Shown here piece by piece: positions 8,480 through 15,788 of a DNA stretch of 47,709 bases. The notes under the pieces were generated by a model. The model did no database searches. It was not told the origin of the DNA and was given only the letters and a program-made list of their open reading frames with translations. The position numbers and the translations under genes are program-made. Origin of the DNA: Actinomycetota bacterium (lineage in GTDB: Bacteria; Actinomycetota; Acidimicrobiia; Acidimicrobiales; Acidimicrobilacustridaceae); contig WLMU01000007.1 in assembly GCA_009700115.1 (NCBI GenBank), positions 1 through 47,709 of the forward strand, written 5' to 3'. Within the stretch, counting starts at the first letter, position 1; each line of letters opens with the position of its first letter.

Positions 8480-9550
8480 ATGAAGCGTTCAGCACGCGCC
8501 ATGGTGCAAACAGGTCCCGGAGTTCTTGAGTTTCAGGAGTTCGCCATTCCCGATGCGAATGACGACGGCGCAATCTTGCGAGTAGAAGCATGTGGAATCT
8601 GCGGCACCGACCTTGAGACCTATCGAGGATCGATCCCCCTTCGGTATCCAGTGATTCCAGGACATGAAGCTGTCGGCATCATTGAAAACATCGGGGCTTC
8701 TGCATCCCACGCGTGGGGCATTGTCGTAGGTGACCGCGTGATTGTCCCTGCGGAATTGGCCTGCGGGCAGTGCGTTTCCTGCACCGAAGGAAACCCCTGT
8801 CTCGCCTCGCCCGGCACGCATGGATTCCTTCCCACCACGATCGAGCCATCGCTCTGGGGCGGGTTTAGTGACTACATGTATCTGTCGCCACAGTCGCGGC
8901 CAATCAAAATCACTTCCACAATCGACGCGTCGATCGCTGCACTGTTCAATCCTCTCGGCGCCGGATTCGCCTGGGCAGTCGACGCGCCGAACCTGCAGCC
9001 CGGGCAATCAATCGCCATTTTTGGCCCCGGCCAACGAGGACTGGCCAGCGTCATCGCGGCAAAGTCGGTTGGCGCATCGCAGATCTTTGTCACTGGTTTC
9101 GGTGCACGAGACAGCCGCAAACTTGAACTTGCGGAATCATTCGGTGCTGATCTCGCCATCAACACTGAATCGGACAGCGCTATTGACGCGATTCTTGTAG
9201 CAACAGATGGCAAGGGCGTCGATGTTGTTGTCGACACAACCCCTCATGCCCTGCAACCCATTCACGACGCGCTTCGAATCGTTCGCCCCGGTGGAACAAT
9301 CGTTCTCGCAGGCATGAAAGGCATTGCAGTCGATGGATTCCCGACCGATGAAATCGCAATGCGTCGGCTCACCATCAAAGGTGTTCGCGCGGTTGACACA
9401 ATCAACTTCAAACGAGCAGTTGCGCTGATCGAGGACTCGCCCGAGTTAGTCGCGCAACTCCATACGCATAATTTCTCGCTTGAAGACGCTGCGAAAGCGA
9501 TTGAACTGCTCGCGAATGGCGACGGCATCGCCATCGCTCTTCGCACCTGA
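8480..9550 (+). CDS. Zinc-dependent alcohol dehydrogenase (MDR family)
   Basis: The 356-residue medium-chain dehydrogenase has the catalytic zinc cysteine in CGICGTDLETYRG, the GHEAVGIIENIG signature, and four structural-zinc cysteines in CGQCVSCTEGNPC (C-x2-C-x2-C-x5-C). The Rossmann segment reads IAIFGPGQRGLASVIAAK. It should oxidise an alcohol or polyol with NAD(P)+. TAGGAA lies six bases before the ATG, a near match to the leaderless promoter pattern, and GGAAGAG could also serve as a ribosome site. It diverges from the monooxygenase gene, which may act on the product ketone. Confidence 0.88.
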   Translation: MKRSARAMVQTGPGVLEFQEFAIPDANDDGAILRVEACGICGTDLETYRGSIPLRYPVIPGHEAVGIIENIGASASHAWGIVVGDRVIVPAELACGQCVSCTEGNPCLASPGTHGFLPTTIEPSLWGGFSDYMYLSPQSRPIKITSTIDASIAALFNPLGAGFAWAVDAPNLQPGQSIAIFGPGQRGLASVIAAKSVGASQIFVTGFGARDSRKLELAESFGADLAINTESDSAIDAILVATDGKGVDVVVDTTPHALQPIHDALRIVRPGGTIVLAGMKGIAVDGFPTDEIAMRRLTIKGVRAVDTINFKRAVALIEDSPELVAQLHTHNFSLEDAAKAIELLANGDGIAIALRT

Positions 9551-9598
9551 CCCCGCACTGCACAAAAACATGCGGGCTCGCAACATCGCCGGAAAACG

Positions 9599-9638
9599 AC
9601 TGAGGGCGGCCGCCGGTTTCCCGACGACCGCCCTCAGT
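9599..9638. terminator. Bidirectional terminator between adh and the substrate-binding protein gene
   Basis: ACTGAGGGCGG and CCGCCCTCAGT form a perfect 11-base GC-rich stem with an 18-base loop, followed by TTTCGTT on the plus side and preceded by GAAAACG, which gives CGTTTTC on the minus side. It lies between two convergent genes. A smaller hairpin, CCCGCA...TGCGGG, occurs at 9552-9576. Confidence 0.75.
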
Positions 9639-9666
9639 TTCGTTACAGCGAGGCTATGCCCTCGAG

Positions 9667-11079
9667 TTAGCTCAAAGCTGCAATGCGGTTGGCATCGAGC
9701 TTGGCTCGATCGACAACCGGTCCCGTGATCTTCACGAGGTACTTCGGGTCACAGGCCTGAGTACCGATGGTGGTCGGCAGAACCTGCTCGTACTTGGTCC
9801 CCGTGAGTTTGAGAACCATCATGCACTCACCAGGAATGTTCGTACCTGGGTTGGTCGGTGACTGAAGGCCACCTGAGGTGTAATTGACCACCTTTTTGAG
9901 GTTGGTGAGAACACAGTCGGACGTGAGTGTTGACCCACATGACTGCGCACCCTGTGCCCAAAGGAGGAACGCTGCGGTTGCCTGAGCGCCAAGGAGGCTG
10001 GTGGATCCACCATTGGCCTTGACGATCTCGAGGTACTTGGCGACTGCCGGAATCTTGTCGGCCTGCTCAAACGGGTAGTAGGCCATCATGACGTAGACGT
10101 TGTCGCCATTGCCTGATGTGTTCCACTTGGCGAACGCTGTGTCGTAGAAGTTGGCTTCGTTGACCCAAATCGGGTTGTACCCAATGGACTTTGCCGCATC
10201 GAGAATGTTCTCGAAGTTCGGAGCCGGTGAACCGGAGAAGTACACCGATTCAGCGCCACAATCCTTCAGACGTTGAACGAATGGTGTCCAGTTTGATTCG
10301 CCGCCGATGTTGTACACCTGCGCGCAATCAAGATAGGTCCAGCCTGCAGTCTTGGACGCAGCTACCCACTTGTCAGTTGAATCAACTGTTGCGGCGTAGT
10401 TGGCGTACATCGTTGCAGCCTTCTTCACTGCAGCCGGGTACTTGCCGGCCAGAAGGAACGCGCTGCCTGCATCTTTGTAATCAGCGGGGTTTGGCGTGGG
10501 CTGCACCATAAGCGGAGCGTTCGCGAACTGAGGTGACACGGTGTAGGTAGGAACAGCAGCAAGCTTGCATCCTTGACGGATTTTCTCCTGTGCTGAGTCG
10601 AGTGACCAGCCTTCACCAACAAGCATGAACACCTTCGAGCATGCTTCGGTCATGACGTTTGCAACGTTCATGATGGCGGCGTCGCCGTAGTTGCCTACGA
10701 CCTGACGACCGTTGATGCCACCCTGATCGTTACACCACTTGATCATGGCCTTGATGGCGTCAGACATTTCCTTGTTGAGGCCAGGAGATGCTGAGTAACC
10801 CGCATCGTCTCCGTAACCAATCGTGATGGAAGTGTCGGTTACGCCCTGGGCCGTTGCGCCCTTGGCGTCGCCCTTGCCACATGGCGAGGCCATGGTGCCG
10901 AAGTCGGTTGCCTTCGCAGCCTTTGTCGTATCGGTGCTGCCGCCGGATGAACGGCTGCTGCCGCCACACGCTGCAGCGAAAATGCTGAGCACGGCGACAA
11001 GCGCCACAACCAGCACGGCGCCGCTAGTGCGACGCTTTGACCGGCTCTTTGCCGGTGTAGTTCCATTGCCTTTAGGCAC
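9667..11079 (-). CDS. ABC transporter substrate-binding lipoprotein (branched-chain amino acid/LivJ type)
   Basis: The 470-residue protein has a basic N-region, a hydrophobic stretch and the lipobox FAAAC with lipidation at Cys38. A Ser/Gly/Thr-rich linker follows, then a type I periplasmic binding fold (TSITIGYGDDAGYSASPG near the start; WCNDQGGINGRQVVGNYGDA, with the typical INGR). It should sit on the outer face of the membrane and bind an amino acid, amide or aromatic compound. The start is GTG with AAGGGG upstream. No permease or ATPase genes are adjacent, so its transporter partner must lie elsewhere. Upstream, 11080-11320 carries one inverted repeat. Confidence 0.88.
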   Translation of the reverse strand: MPKGNGTTPAKSRSKRRTSGAVLVVALVAVLSIFAAACGGSSRSSGGSTDTTKAAKATDFGTMASPCGKGDAKGATAQGVTDTSITIGYGDDAGYSASPGLNKEMSDAIKAMIKWCNDQGGINGRQVVGNYGDAAIMNVANVMTEACSKVFMLVGEGWSLDSAQEKIRQGCKLAAVPTYTVSPQFANAPLMVQPTPNPADYKDAGSAFLLAGKYPAAVKKAATMYANYAATVDSTDKWVAASKTAGWTYLDCAQVYNIGGESNWTPFVQRLKDCGAESVYFSGSPAPNFENILDAAKSIGYNPIWVNEANFYDTAFAKWNTSGNGDNVYVMMAYYPFEQADKIPAVAKYLEIVKANGGSTSLLGAQATAAFLLWAQGAQSCGSTLTSDCVLTNLKKVVNYTSGGLQSPTNPGTNIPGECMMVLKLTGTKYEQVLPTTIGTQACDPKYLVKITGPVVDRAKLDANRIAALS

Positions 11080-11160
11080 TGAATTCCCCTTTGTAGATGA
11101 CTGTTGTACCGACCGAAATCGGGAGTTTCACTCGATACAACAAGCGAAACTTGTGGTGTT

Positions 11161-11178
11161 CGCACTGAAACCAGTGCG
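11161..11178. repeat. Inverted repeat upstream of the substrate-binding protein gene
   Basis: CGCACTG-aaac-CAGTGCG is a perfect 7-base inverted repeat about 80 bases upstream of the GTG start at 11079, in a 241-base gap. It could be an operator or an RNA hairpin in the leader. I see no other gene or RNA in 11080-11320; a short palindrome, AGAGATCTCT, lies near its right end. Confidence 0.35.
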
Positions 11179-11320
11179 GGGCGGTCCTTGTGACCCTTCC
11201 CTTAGGCCGACACCAATGTGACGGCCTTAAACGACGTTACTGTCCCAATTCGGAAGTGACAAGCGTCATCGCTCAGAGAGATCTCTTGTACAGAAAGGAT
11301 TCCCGCCGGATTACCGGGGC

Positions 11321-11827
11321 TCAGACACCCTTGTAGGTCAGATCGGTGCGATCCCTTGACCCGAGCGTGAAATCAGCCTCCCATTGGAAGGTTGCCGCCG
11401 GATCGAAGGCCACGGTGTAGTTCCAATCAAAGACACAGACTCGTTTAGCGATAAGCCAATGCCCAGTCCGGCGCTCGAAACGATCGACGTACCGCAGGGC
11501 CATGATCATGTCGGTTGCCTGGCCAGATTCATCGGCTCGGCTCACATGGTGAGCAACGCAGTAGGTATCGACCTGGGCGACATCGCCGTCAAGGCGAATG
11601 TGAGGGAGTGCAATGAAGTGCGTGGTCGCCGCGAAATGAGGCAGCACCGTGCACACCCAATCGGCGAACTCCTCCCCCGAGCCTCGGAACGAATTGTGAT
11701 CATCAAAACCATCGGGGTGATAGCAGGAGGCCATGAGTTCGTGGTCGAGTCGATCGGTGCCGCGTGCGAGCCGCTGAATCACATCGGTGATCTCGGCGCG
11801 TGCAATGAGGTCATCGGTTGTAAGCAT
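11321..11827 (-). CDS. SnoaL-like (NTF2-fold) protein co-transcribed with a DHA2 exporter
   Basis: The 168-residue protein fits the SnoaL_4 group: an N-terminal helix with IARAEITDVIQRLARGTDR, then MASCYHPDGFDDH, a HFIALPHIRLDGDVAQVDTY strand pair and FERRTGHWLIAKR. Members of this group include dehydratases and unassigned proteins. The R-x-A/G-R-D-x-L-D region often contains the catalytic Asp in scytalone dehydratase-like proteins, but I cannot assign a reaction. It follows the DHA2 exporter gene by 33 bases, suggesting that the exported compound is also modified. The start codon lies inside a perfect inverted repeat and has no visible ribosome site. Confidence 0.75.
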   Translation of the reverse strand: MLTTDDLIARAEITDVIQRLARGTDRLDHELMASCYHPDGFDDHNSFRGSGEEFADWVCTVLPHFAATTHFIALPHIRLDGDVAQVDTYCVAHHVSRADESGQATDMIMALRYVDRFERRTGHWLIAKRVCVFDWNYTVAFDPAATFQWEADFTLGSRDRTDLTYKGV

Positions 11828-11848
11828 TCGCGCAGTCTCGCGAATGCT
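11823..11848. repeat. Perfect 10-base inverted repeat covering a start codon
   Basis: AGCATTCGCG-cagtct-CGCGAATGCT folds as a 10-base-pair hairpin in the minus-strand transcript between the DHA2 exporter and the SnoaL-like gene. The ATG of the SnoaL-like gene (11825-11827) lies inside the 3' arm, so folding would hide the start codon. Confidence 0.6.
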
Positions 11849-11860
11849 GGCTATCCGTGC

Positions 11861-13423
11861 TCAGGATTGTTCGAGATCAGACCATTCGCCAGGGTGCGGT
11901 GCTTCCTCGGATTCGAGGTCAGGAAGAAAGACGAACGCCGCGATCGATCCACACAGCGCGACGCCAGCGCATACGAAGCACCCGAGGTGCATTCCTTGCA
12001 TGAAGGCGTCGGAAGCGGATGTACGGAAAAGTTCCTTGACTTCGGCAGGGGCTTGAGATGCGACCACGATCGCCGCAGCCATCGAAGCTTTCGCTGCAGT
12101 AACCGCTTCGGCAGGGACCTGCGGAAACTTCGCGAGAAACTCACCGATCTTCGGGGCATAGATCGAGGCGAACACACTCCCCACCACCGCGACACCCAGC
12201 GTTCCACCAATTTCACGAGTGGTGTCATTGACCGCTGCACCCGCACCTGCTTTTTCTTTCGGCAATGACGACATGACGGCTGCAGTTGAAGGCGAGGTAA
12301 CGAGCGAAAGTCCAGTCGCGATGAACGCCATCGAAATGACAACCGGTCCGAAGTACGCGGTATCGGCATCACAAAAACCGATGATGATGAAACCAATCAT
12401 CATCGTGAGCAGACCAGTTCCCACTACACGCCGTGGGCCAAATCGCAATGCGAGTCGTGCAGCATTTGGCGCAGTGATCGCGGCAAAGATCGCGAACGGC
12501 AGGGTATGCAGACCAGCAGACAACGTTGAATACCCGCGCACGAACTGGAAATATTGGGTAACGATGAAAATAAATCCGAAAAGCGTGAAAAAGGCGATGG
12601 CGATTGATCCGGCAGCCGCGCTGAAACGTGCGATGCGAAAGACACGAACGTCTAGTAGCGGGTGCTCTCGGCGAAGTTCGTAAACAACAAAGGCGGCGAG
12701 CAAGACCGCAGCACCAATGAACCCGCCAATCGTGGCCACCGAGTTCCATCCGGCATGTGGACCTTCGATGACGGTGTAAACGAGCAGGCCAACACCAAGG
12801 ATTGAAACCACTGTGCCGACCCAGTCGAATGCACCCGAATCAGGGTCGCGAGATGTGGGAACAAGGAACCATCCAGCGAGAAGTGCGATCGCAACGATCG
12901 GAACGTTCACGAGGAAGATCGATCCCCACCAGAAGTGTTCAAGCAAGATGCCGCCGGTGACTGGTCCAAAGGCGACAGCCATACCTGACACTGCCGACCA
13001 GGCACCGATCGCCTTTGCTCGTTCCGTCGGATCGGTGAAGACATTGGTGAGAATGGCGAGCGTTGCGGGAAACACCAGTGCGGCGCCGATGCCCATCGCG
13101 GCACGAGAAGCAATCAATTGTCCCGAACTGGTTGAGAATGCCGCGACGACCGATGTCGCAGCGAAGATCACGAGCCCAGCCTGCATTGTGCCCTTGCGAC
13201 CGATGCGATCGCCCAAACCGCCGGCGGCAAGAAGGAGTCCGGCGAACACGAGGCTGTAGGCATCAACGATCCACTGAAGATCAGTAGTCGACGCGTTGAG
13301 ATCGCGACTCAATGTCGGAAGCGCCACATTCACGATCGTGTTGTCGACAACAACGAGAAACACACTGAGGGCGAGCACAACGAGAATCCACCAGCGCCGG
13401 CGATAAATGGTTTCTGAATTCAT
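11861..13423 (-). CDS. DHA2 family (EmrB/QacA) MFS drug exporter
   Basis: The 520-residue protein is a 14-helix drug:H+ antiporter. It shows the DHA2 hallmarks VVVDNTIVNVALPTLSRDL in helix 1, LQWIVDAYSLVFAGLLL in helix 2, GGLGDRIGRKG in loop 2-3 (motif A), and an AFGPVTGGILLEHFWW motif C. I use the ATG at 13423 with GGAG seven bases upstream rather than the TTG at 13435. The last 30 residues are an acidic cytoplasmic tail. The divergent TetR gene and the operator-like repeat between them indicate control by that regulator, as in many exporter pairs. The downstream SnoaL-like gene is probably in the same transcript. Confidence 0.9.
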   Translation of the reverse strand: MNSETIYRRRWWILVVLALSVFLVVVDNTIVNVALPTLSRDLNASTTDLQWIVDAYSLVFAGLLLAAGGLGDRIGRKGTMQAGLVIFAATSVVAAFSTSSGQLIASRAAMGIGAALVFPATLAILTNVFTDPTERAKAIGAWSAVSGMAVAFGPVTGGILLEHFWWGSIFLVNVPIVAIALLAGWFLVPTSRDPDSGAFDWVGTVVSILGVGLLVYTVIEGPHAGWNSVATIGGFIGAAVLLAAFVVYELRREHPLLDVRVFRIARFSAAAGSIAIAFFTLFGFIFIVTQYFQFVRGYSTLSAGLHTLPFAIFAAITAPNAARLALRFGPRRVVGTGLLTMMIGFIIIGFCDADTAYFGPVVISMAFIATGLSLVTSPSTAAVMSSLPKEKAGAGAAVNDTTREIGGTLGVAVVGSVFASIYAPKIGEFLAKFPQVPAEAVTAAKASMAAAIVVASQAPAEVKELFRTSASDAFMQGMHLGCFVCAGVALCGSIAAFVFLPDLESEEAPHPGEWSDLEQS

Positions 13424-13462
13424 GACGGACTCCAAAGAGGTTCAGGCGACGATCATCAATTG

Positions 13463-13498
13463 TAGGTCAACGATCCACAAGCGTGTAATGCTGACCTA
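13463..13498. promoter_or_regulatory. Divergent promoters with TetR-type operator repeat
   Basis: TAGGTCA (13463-13469) and TGACCTA (13492-13498) form an inverted repeat with a 22-base gap. Read outward, each arm is TGACCTA running straight into a -10 box: TATACT for tetR (13497-13502, seven bases before its ATG) and TACAAT for the exporter (13459-13464 on the minus strand). A regulator bound to either arm would cover a -10 box. Confidence 0.6.
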
Positions 13499-13509
13499 TA
13501 CTTGAAGAA

Positions 13510-14154
13510 ATGGCCACAGCAAAGCCTTCCGCACCACGGGTCCGACGACACCGGACACCTTCCCTCGCCGTGACCAGTGCCGTGGTCGAGGCTTCCCTTC
13601 GAATCATCGGATCAGACGGCGCAGAAGCGGTCACGGTGCGGCGCCTCGCGTCAGAAGCAGGCGTGGCCCCGATGAGCATCTATAACCATTTCGGCGACAT
13701 GCATGGCGTCTTTGATGCGGTGTTCGAACATGGATTCAGGGAGTTTGCAGATGTCTTGCATCGAAACTCGAAGTCACAAAACCCGGTTACCTCTTTGTAT
13801 GAGATGGGTCTTGCGTACCGCACCTTTGCGCTTGAAAACCCGGAAACCTATGCAGTCATGTTTCTTCGTGTTGTACCCGGGTTCGAAGCATCTGAGGATT
13901 CATTTCTCGCTGCCGCCCAATCTTTTGAGGAACTCAGAATCGTTGTTCAACGTGCGATCGACACAAATCAATTTCTCCCGAACAATTCTGAATTAATCGC
14001 CCAACAAATTTGGGCCAGCTGTCATGGGGCCGTTGCTCTTGAACTCTTAGAAATGTCCGTCTTCGCCGACACGAACGAAACGTATAACAAACTCTTGGTC
14101 ACGCTCATCCGAGGACTTCTTCGGAATCCAGAGGAATCTGCAGCACTCGCCTGA
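13510..14154 (+). CDS. TetR family transcriptional regulator
   Basis: The 214-residue protein has an N-terminal DNA-binding domain at about residues 17-65, with GAEAVTVRRLASEAGVAPMSIYNHFGD as the helix-turn-helix region (L-A-x-x-A-G-V, Y-x-H-F). The C-terminal ligand domain contains WASCHGAVALEL, matching the W-H-G type TetR C-terminal domain. It probably represses the divergent DHA2 exporter operon and itself. Its last 50 bases overlap the 3' end of the convergent cupin gene. Confidence 0.9.
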   Translation: MATAKPSAPRVRRHRTPSLAVTSAVVEASLRIIGSDGAEAVTVRRLASEAGVAPMSIYNHFGDMHGVFDAVFEHGFREFADVLHRNSKSQNPVTSLYEMGLAYRTFALENPETYAVMFLRVVPGFEASEDSFLAAAQSFEELRIVVQRAIDTNQFLPNNSELIAQQIWASCHGAVALELLEMSVFADTNETYNKLLVTLIRGLLRNPEESAALA

Positions 14155-14488
14155 CACCTGGCTCGAGTTCGGTGACATGACCTTTGCCGTGTTCGTCCTC
14201 GGCGAGAACGACTCCTCCGGCCGGCAAGGTTCGCGTTTCTCCATCGCTTGCGGTGATCCGCACCCAACCATCGAGGAAGACGACGAACTGTCGCCGCGGT
14301 GCATTGTGCGCAGCCGGCACCTGGTCGACCGCTTGCACAGTGAGGAACTGCACACGATCAACATCAACCCCAGGAGAAACCCACAGTTCAGCCACACCTC
14401 GTTCGGCCGGATTCACCGCACGATCAAGCGTGACGTCCTCAAAGTGGCTCTCACCATGTTCATCGGCCCAAATCCGCAAGTAATCCAT
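14105..14488 (-). CDS. Small cupin-fold protein
   Basis: The 127-residue protein has a single cupin barrel: FLTVQAVDQVPAAHNAPRRQFVVFLDGWVRI, then LPAGGVVLAEDEHGKGHVTE, the typical G-x-x-x-x-P-x-G spacing before the second histidine motif. Candidate metal ligands are the His in AAHNAP and those in DEHGKGH. I chose the ATG at 14488 because it shares a base with the Nramp-like stop as TGATG; 14506 is also possible. Its place at the end of a metal-transport unit suggests a role in metal handling or small-molecule binding, but the reaction is unknown. Its 3' end overlaps tetR. Confidence 0.7.
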   Translation of the reverse strand: MDYLRIWADEHGESHFEDVTLDRAVNPAERGVAELWVSPGVDVDRVQFLTVQAVDQVPAAHNAPRRQFVVFLDGWVRITASDGETRTLPAGGVVLAEDEHGKGHVTELEPGVRRVLQIPLDSEEVLG

Positions 14489-15777
14489 CACGAGAAACCG
14501 AGCCATCCGGCGACAGTTTGCACAAGAACGACTGCAGCGAGAGTCGCAATGACAACCACGCAGATGAGTGCAGCAACACGGAACTTTGGTCCGTTCACTG
14601 CGTTGCCAAGTACTGCCCGTCGGTTCGCCAAGATCAAGATGAAGATCAAGATGATTGGCGTGATCAATCCGTTAATCACCTGCATGTTGATGAGCAGCGA
14701 AATTAAGTTCCCCGGCAACAACGCCACCGCCGCGCCGATCACGATCAATGTGGTGAATAGCCCCATAAACAATGGCGCTTCTCGGAAAGTCTTTGAAACG
14801 GAACGCTCGACTCCCACCGCTTCAGCAACGGCGTAGGAGGTTGCCAGCGGTACGACCGCCGCAGCCAGAGCAGAAGCTCCAAGAAGTCCAATGCCGAAGA
14901 GAACCTCTGCGGCTGACCCAGCAACGGGTTCAAGCGCTTGGGCCGCGTCCTTTGCTGATTGCAATACGCCAGTGCCACCAATTGCGGCAGCAGTTGCGAT
15001 GATGATGGCCATCGAAATGAAGTTGGCGAACAACGCACCAGTGACCGTGTCGATGCGAACTATTCGATATTCGTCGGGCCCGCGTCCGCTGTCGGCAACA
15101 GCTGCGGCTTGATAAAGCTGCATGTAGGGCGTGATGGTTGTGCCGATGAGTGCAACAACAAGAAACAGGAATTCCTTTGTTCCCAGCATGTGCGGAATGA
15201 GGGTGTTGCTTACGACCTGTCCCCAATCAGGCTTTCCAAGAATCGCGGCAATTGGATACGTGATGAAAGCGAGCCCTAACAACAGAAAGACTCGTTCGGC
15301 ATAGCGGTAGTTGCCGAAGACGACCACGGCCCAAATCGCGAGCGCTCCAATTGGAATTGAGATGTAGCGAGAAACTCCGAAGAGTTCGAATGCCGCGCCA
15401 ATTCCGGCAAATTCGGAAACGACAAGCCCGAGATTGGCGATAAGCAAACAAACGATGGCGAACGTCGAAGCGCGCAGCGGGAACTGCTCGCGAATAAGTG
15501 ACATCAACCCTTCACCGGTGTGTGCGCCCAGCCGTGCTGACATTTCCTGCACAATCACGAGAGCGATCGTCACCAGCATCATCACGAACAGGGTTCGGTA
15601 ACCGAATTGCGAACCGGCCGATGCATAGGTCGCTATGCCACCAGCATCGTTTCCAGCATTTGCTGCAATGAGTCCTGGGCCAAGAACGGCCAGCCAAATC
15701 AACCAACGACGGCGACGCTTGGGCGCGGGTGTGCGCGCACCAGAAGCCTTCACGGGATCATTGGTGGACTCGGTCAT
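14488..15777 (-). CDS. Nramp-like divalent cation transporter with altered metal-site motifs
   Basis: The 429-residue protein with about 11 membrane helices aligns with MntH/Nramp: GPGLIAANAGNDAGG corresponds to helix 1, and IGTTITPYM to helix 6. In manganese/iron transporters these sites read D-P-G-N and M-P-H-N. Here they read D44-A-G-G and T216-P-Y-M, so the metal-selective methionine, the helix-1 asparagine and the helix-6 histidine are gone. Loss of the soft sulfur ligand is known in the Nramp-related magnesium transporters, and the gene upstream carries magnesium-sensing domains. Magnesium is therefore my preferred substrate, by inference. Eleven bases separate it from the MgtE-like gene, and its stop overlaps the cupin start. 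Confidence 0.85.
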   Translation of the reverse strand: MTESTNDPVKASGARTPAPKRRRRWLIWLAVLGPGLIAANAGNDAGGIATYASAGSQFGYRTLFVMMLVTIALVIVQEMSARLGAHTGEGLMSLIREQFPLRASTFAIVCLLIANLGLVVSEFAGIGAAFELFGVSRYISIPIGALAIWAVVVFGNYRYAERVFLLLGLAFITYPIAAILGKPDWGQVVSNTLIPHMLGTKEFLFLVVALIGTTITPYMQLYQAAAVADSGRGPDEYRIVRIDTVTGALFANFISMAIIIATAAAIGGTGVLQSAKDAAQALEPVAGSAAEVLFGIGLLGASALAAAVVPLATSYAVAEAVGVERSVSKTFREAPLFMGLFTTLIVIGAAVALLPGNLISLLINMQVINGLITPIILIFILILANRRAVLGNAVNGPKFRVAALICVVVIATLAAVVLVQTVAGWLGFS

Positions 15778-15788
15778 GACAAATCAGT

